Shown piece after piece: positions 5,390-7,494 of a stretch of 7,494 nucleotides of DNA; position 1 is the first letter of the stretch, and every line of letters begins with the position of its first letter. Made by a program: the position numbers and the translations under genes. The stretch comes from SZUA-584 sp050943225 (GTDB lineage: Bacteria > Bacillota > Clostridia > Christensenellales > SZUA-584): NCBI GenBank assembly GCA_050943225.1, contig JBMNOT010000098.1:1-7494 (forward strand). The letters run 5' to 3'. The notes beneath the pieces were generated by a model, which saw only the letters and a program-made list of their open reading frames with translations, made no database searches and was not told the DNA's origin.

Positions 5390-5429
5390 CTTCATCAGCT
5401 GATAAAAGCTCCTTTTACTTGCTAATCAT

Positions 5430-5458
5430 ACCGTACCAGCTTGCAGCTTTCATGTCAA
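5430..5458 (-). promoter_or_regulatory. Promoter of the ABC-F leader
   Basis: On the minus strand a perfect -35 TTGACA (5453-5458) is 17 nt from a -10 TACGGT (5430-5435) preceded by an extended TG element (TGGTACGGT). Transcription should begin near 5423, giving a leader of about 170 nt before the TTG start codon. Confidence 0.75.
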
Positions 5459-5471
5459 GTGCCGCAGGCGC

Positions 5472-5512
5472 CCGGCTGCAGAGCCGGAGCATAAAGCCGC
5501 CCTTCCTGGCGG
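5472..5512 (-). terminator. Hairpins downstream of ku, weak terminator
   Basis: Directly after the ku stop, on the minus strand, a GC-rich stem (CCGCC/GGCGG, 5497-5512) is followed by CTTTAT, and then by a second perfect 6-bp hairpin with a tetraloop (CCGGCT/AGCCGG, 5472-5487). The U-tract is short, so termination may be partial. They separate ku from the promoter of the ABC-F leader. Confidence 0.38.
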
Positions 5513-5522
5513 ATGGATGCCA

Positions 5523-6347
5523 CTACTTAACCTGCCGCTTGGGCATTGCCTTCTTTTTGGCCTTCTGCTGTTCCGTCCGCTCCACGCTGGCTTTCAGCGC
5601 TTCCATCAAGTCGATGACGTTGGACTCCGGCGCCTCGGGCTGCGCCACCACCTGCCGGCCCGCGATGCGGTCTTCAATAATATGCCTCAGCGCCTCGCGG
5701 TATGTGTCGGTGTATTTGGACGGGTCGAACGGCGCGGTCAGGTTGGCAATCAGCTTTTCCGCAATGTCCATCTCCTTCTCGTCCGCCTTCATGTCCTGAG
5801 GCAATCCGGGCACTTCGGAAACGGGGCGTATCTCGTCGGGATAGAATATCGTCTCCAGCACCATCGCTTCGCCGTAGATGCGCAGTACGCACAGCGTTTG
5901 CTTGTCGCGCAGCGTAACGCGCGCCACCGCGATGCGCCCGCTGCGCGCCATGGCTTCGCGCAGCAGGTTATACGCCTTGGCGCTGGCCGTCACTTCGGGC
6001 TGCGGCGCTAGGTAATACGTCTTGTCGAAATAGATGGGGTCTATTTCCGAGAGGTTCACAAAGTCCAGTATCTCGATGGTGCGCGCCTGCGCCTCGGCCC
6101 GGGCGGACTCGATGTCCTCCCCCGATACGATCACAAACCGGCCCGGCTCGTACTCGAAGCCCTTGACGATATCGTCCGGGCCTACCTCTTCGCCGCACGT
6201 CGGGCAGACCTTTTTATACTTGATGGGGGTGTGGCATTTCTTATGGAGGGTGCGGAAACGGATATCCTTCTCCTCCGTCGCGGCAAACATCTTGACGGGA
6301 ATGCTGACCAGCCCGAAGCTGATCGCCCCCTTGAACATCGCGTGCAT
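5523..6347 (-). CDS. ku: Ku, non-homologous end-joining DNA-end-binding protein
   Basis: Bacterial Ku forms a homodimeric ring that threads onto DNA double-strand ends and recruits the ligase LigD. The ATG at 6347 is chosen because AAAGGG lies 8 nt upstream and the protein then begins MHAMFKGAISFGLVSIPVK, the usual family N-terminus; the upstream ATG at 6392 adds unrelated residues. This gives 274 residues, normal for the family. Visible core stretches are LHKKCHTPIKYKKVCPTCGEEV (family zinc-ribbon-like motif with C38, C48 and C51), DIVKGFEYEPGRFV (59-72), EIDPIYFDKTYYLAP (101-115), and KYTDTYREAL (211-220). A lysine-rich tail (about 261-274) resembles the basic DNA-contacting tails of other bacterial Ku proteins. 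No ligD lies in this window. galM upstream is insulated by a terminator, and I find no convincing ku promoter, neither sigma-A nor sporulation-type. Confidence 0.96.
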   Translation of the reverse strand: MHAMFKGAISFGLVSIPVKMFAATEEKDIRFRTLHKKCHTPIKYKKVCPTCGEEVGPDDIVKGFEYEPGRFVIVSGEDIESARAEAQARTIEILDFVNLSEIDPIYFDKTYYLAPQPEVTASAKAYNLLREAMARSGRIAVARVTLRDKQTLCVLRIYGEAMVLETIFYPDEIRPVSEVPGLPQDMKADEKEMDIAEKLIANLTAPFDPSKYTDTYREALRHIIEDRIAGRQVVAQPEAPESNVIDLMEALKASVERTEQQKAKKKAMPKRQVK

Positions 6348-6440
6348 CGCTTCATCCCTTTCTTGTGCTGATGCTATTAATATCTCCCGCATGCGGCAAA
6401 AAGATAAGCATTTTACATACTATGACTGTGCGCCCACTGC

Positions 6441-6474
6441 AAAAAAACTGAACATGCCATGATGACATGTTCAG
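6441..6474. terminator. Bidirectional terminator between galM and ku
   Basis: A 9-bp perfect stem (CTGAACATG 6448-6456, CATGTTCAG 6466-6474) with a 9-nt loop is followed on the minus strand immediately by seven T residues (6447-6441), an excellent terminator for galM. On the plus strand CTCAA then seven T residues follow. It lies about 45 nt past the galM stop and about 95 nt before the ku start. Confidence 0.88.
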
Positions 6475-6517
6475 CTCAATTTTTTTCAGTCATACCGCCC
6501 TATAAGGGCACAGGGAA

Positions 6518-7494
6518 CTACTCCATCCAGTCGGGCTTGCCCACGCTGAATGCGAAACGCGTCTCCGATTCCGCCGGCACGCCCGGCTCCAGCACCGGGC
6601 TCTGGAACGCCGGCTGGTTGATGGCGTCAGGGTAGAACTGCGTTTCCAGGCAGAACCCACGGCGTCTGGTGCAGCGCCGCCCGCCTTTGAGCTTAAGATC
6701 CTCGCCGAGGAAGTTGCCGGTATACAGCTGGACGCCCGGCAAGTCGGTGCTCACCGTCATCGCAATGCCAGTGGATTCGCACCATGCCACCGCCGTCCCT
6801 TTCAGCGCATAGTTGTGGTCGTAACCGCCCGCCAGCGCCATCTGATCATAGCCAGAGCCGATATCCTGCCCAATCTGTTTGGGCTTGCGGAAATCCAGCG
6901 GAGTGCCTTCCACGGAGCGCATCTTCCCCGTCATGGAGAACTCCTCTGCGATCTCGCAGAACTCATCCGCTTCGATGCGCAGCCAGTGGTCATACACCGT
7001 GTCCGCGTCCTGGCCGGCCAGGTTGAAATATGAATGATTGGTCAGGTTCATCAGCGTCCGCTGGTCGCTCATGCCACGGTAACGGATGGACAGCACATTG
7101 TCTTCAGTCACCGTATAAGTCACGCTCACAATGAGATTGCCCGGGTAACCCTGATCGCCGTCCGGGCTCAGCAGCGTCAACATGAGGCTGTTTTCCGCTA
7201 TTTGCTCCGATTTCCACAGCTTTTTATTAAAGCCGACATTGCCGCCATGAATGTTGTTGACGCCCCCTTCGTTGCATTCCAGCTGATATTCCCTGCCGTC
7301 CAGCGTAAACCTGCCTCCCCTGATGCGGTTGGCGCAACGCCCGATAACCGCGCCGAAATACGGCGGGTTGGTTTCATAGTCCGCCAGCGAGTCAAAACCC
7401 AGCACGATGTCCACCGGCTTCCCCTCATTATCCGGCACCAGCAGCTTTGTGATGATGCCGCCGACATCCGTAATCTGCGCTTCCATTCCATTCC
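6518..7494 (-). CDS. galM: Galactose mutarotase (aldose 1-epimerase), 5' end outside window
   Basis: Interconverts the alpha and beta anomers of galactose and other aldoses in the cytoplasm, feeding the Leloir pathway. From the Met codon at 7486, 322 residues are visible. The frame continues open to the edge as N-G-M-E-A-Q-I-T-D-V-G-G, and GalM proteins usually read NGxxxxITNYGG at this place, so that Met is probably internal and roughly 10-25 residues are missing. Numbered from that Met, the expected active-site residues are present: H80 (NNIHGG), the catalytic acid H151 (LTNHSYFNL), D223 (GGYDHNY) and the catalytic base E281 (FCLETQFYPD). FGAVIGRCANRI (44-55) is the usual N-terminal family stretch. 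The stop is followed by a strong terminator. No other galactose gene is in the window. Confidence 0.95.
   Translation of the reverse strand, partial: NGMEAQITDVGGIITKLLVPDNEGKPVDIVLGFDSLADYETNPPYFGAVIGRCANRIRGGRFTLDGREYQLECNEGGVNNIHGGNVGFNKKLWKSEQIAENSLMLTLLSPDGDQGYPGNLIVSVTYTVTEDNVLSIRYRGMSDQRTLMNLTNHSYFNLAGQDADTVYDHWLRIEADEFCEIAEEFSMTGKMRSVEGTPLDFRKPKQIGQDIGSGYDQMALAGGYDHNYALKGTAVAWCESTGIAMTVSTDLPGVQLYTGNFLGEDLKLKGGRRCTRRRGFCLETQFYPDAINQPAFQSPVLEPGVPAESETRFAFSVGKPDWME

Noticed and set aside
5517..6011. 164-residue plus-strand ORF opposite ku
   Set aside because: It is antisense to a conserved Ku coding region and has no ribosome binding site or recognisable motif.
6348..6392. Longer ku start at the ATG at 6392
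   Set aside because: It adds 15 residues absent from the usual Ku N-terminus, while the ATG at 6347 has AAAGGG at 8 nt and begins with the family sequence.
7484..7486. Met at 7486 as the true galM start
   Set aside because: The upstream in-frame codons encode N-G, which fits the family sequence just before this Met, and the frame is open to the window edge. The gene is more likely cut by the window.
1..7494. CRISPR array, insertion sequence or prophage
   Set aside because: I saw no regularly spaced repeats, transposase or integrase motifs, or terminal inverted repeats. The two tRNA genes show no duplicated 3' ends that would mark an integrated element.

Overview
The window looks like an ordinary chromosomal stretch from a moderately GC-rich Firmicute, most likely a member of the Clostridia. 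The evidence is a canonical T-box leader in front of thrS, consensus sigma-A promoters, strong AGGAGG-type ribosome binding sites, a short ABC-F protein of the ribosome-protection type, a bacterial Ku, and a secreted peptidoglycan-binding protein with a C-terminal domain I associate with Clostridia. The exact taxon cannot be read from the sequence.

Layout: positions 1-612 hold two minus-strand tRNA units, tRNA-Gln(CUG) at 32-105 and tRNA-Val(GAC) at 491-567, each with its own promoter. The tRNA-Val unit has an unusually long, foldable trailer (301-490) ending in a rho-independent terminator (251-300). From 665 the plus strand carries a consensus promoter, a threonine-specific T-box riboswitch (specifier ACC) and thrS (941-2872). 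The remaining genes are on the minus strand. Read left to right they are a secreted peptidoglycan-binding protein of unknown function (2931-3701), an ABC-F ATPase (3786-5252), the DNA-end-binding protein Ku (5523-6347) and a galactose mutarotase (6518 to the right edge), which runs out of the window at its 5' end. Bidirectional hairpin terminators separate thrS from the peptidoglycan-binding gene and galM from ku.

The genes do not form one pathway. They cover translation (two tRNAs, thrS, ABC-F), DNA repair (Ku), the cell surface (peptidoglycan-binding protein) and sugar metabolism (galM). I see no mobile element, CRISPR array or phage gene.

The most interesting part is the roughly 170-nt leader of the ABC-F gene (5253-5424, minus strand). 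Three mutually exclusive pairing segments precede a hairpin that buries the ribosome binding site and ends in a U-run containing the TTG start codon. An 18-codon leader ORF with its own Shine-Dalgarno sits inside. This has the form of an antibiotic-responsive, ribosome-mediated attenuator, as known for other resistance-type ABC-F genes. The architecture is visible in the sequence; the mechanism is inference. Second in interest are the structured tRNA-Val trailer and the unassigned C-terminal domain of the peptidoglycan-binding protein.
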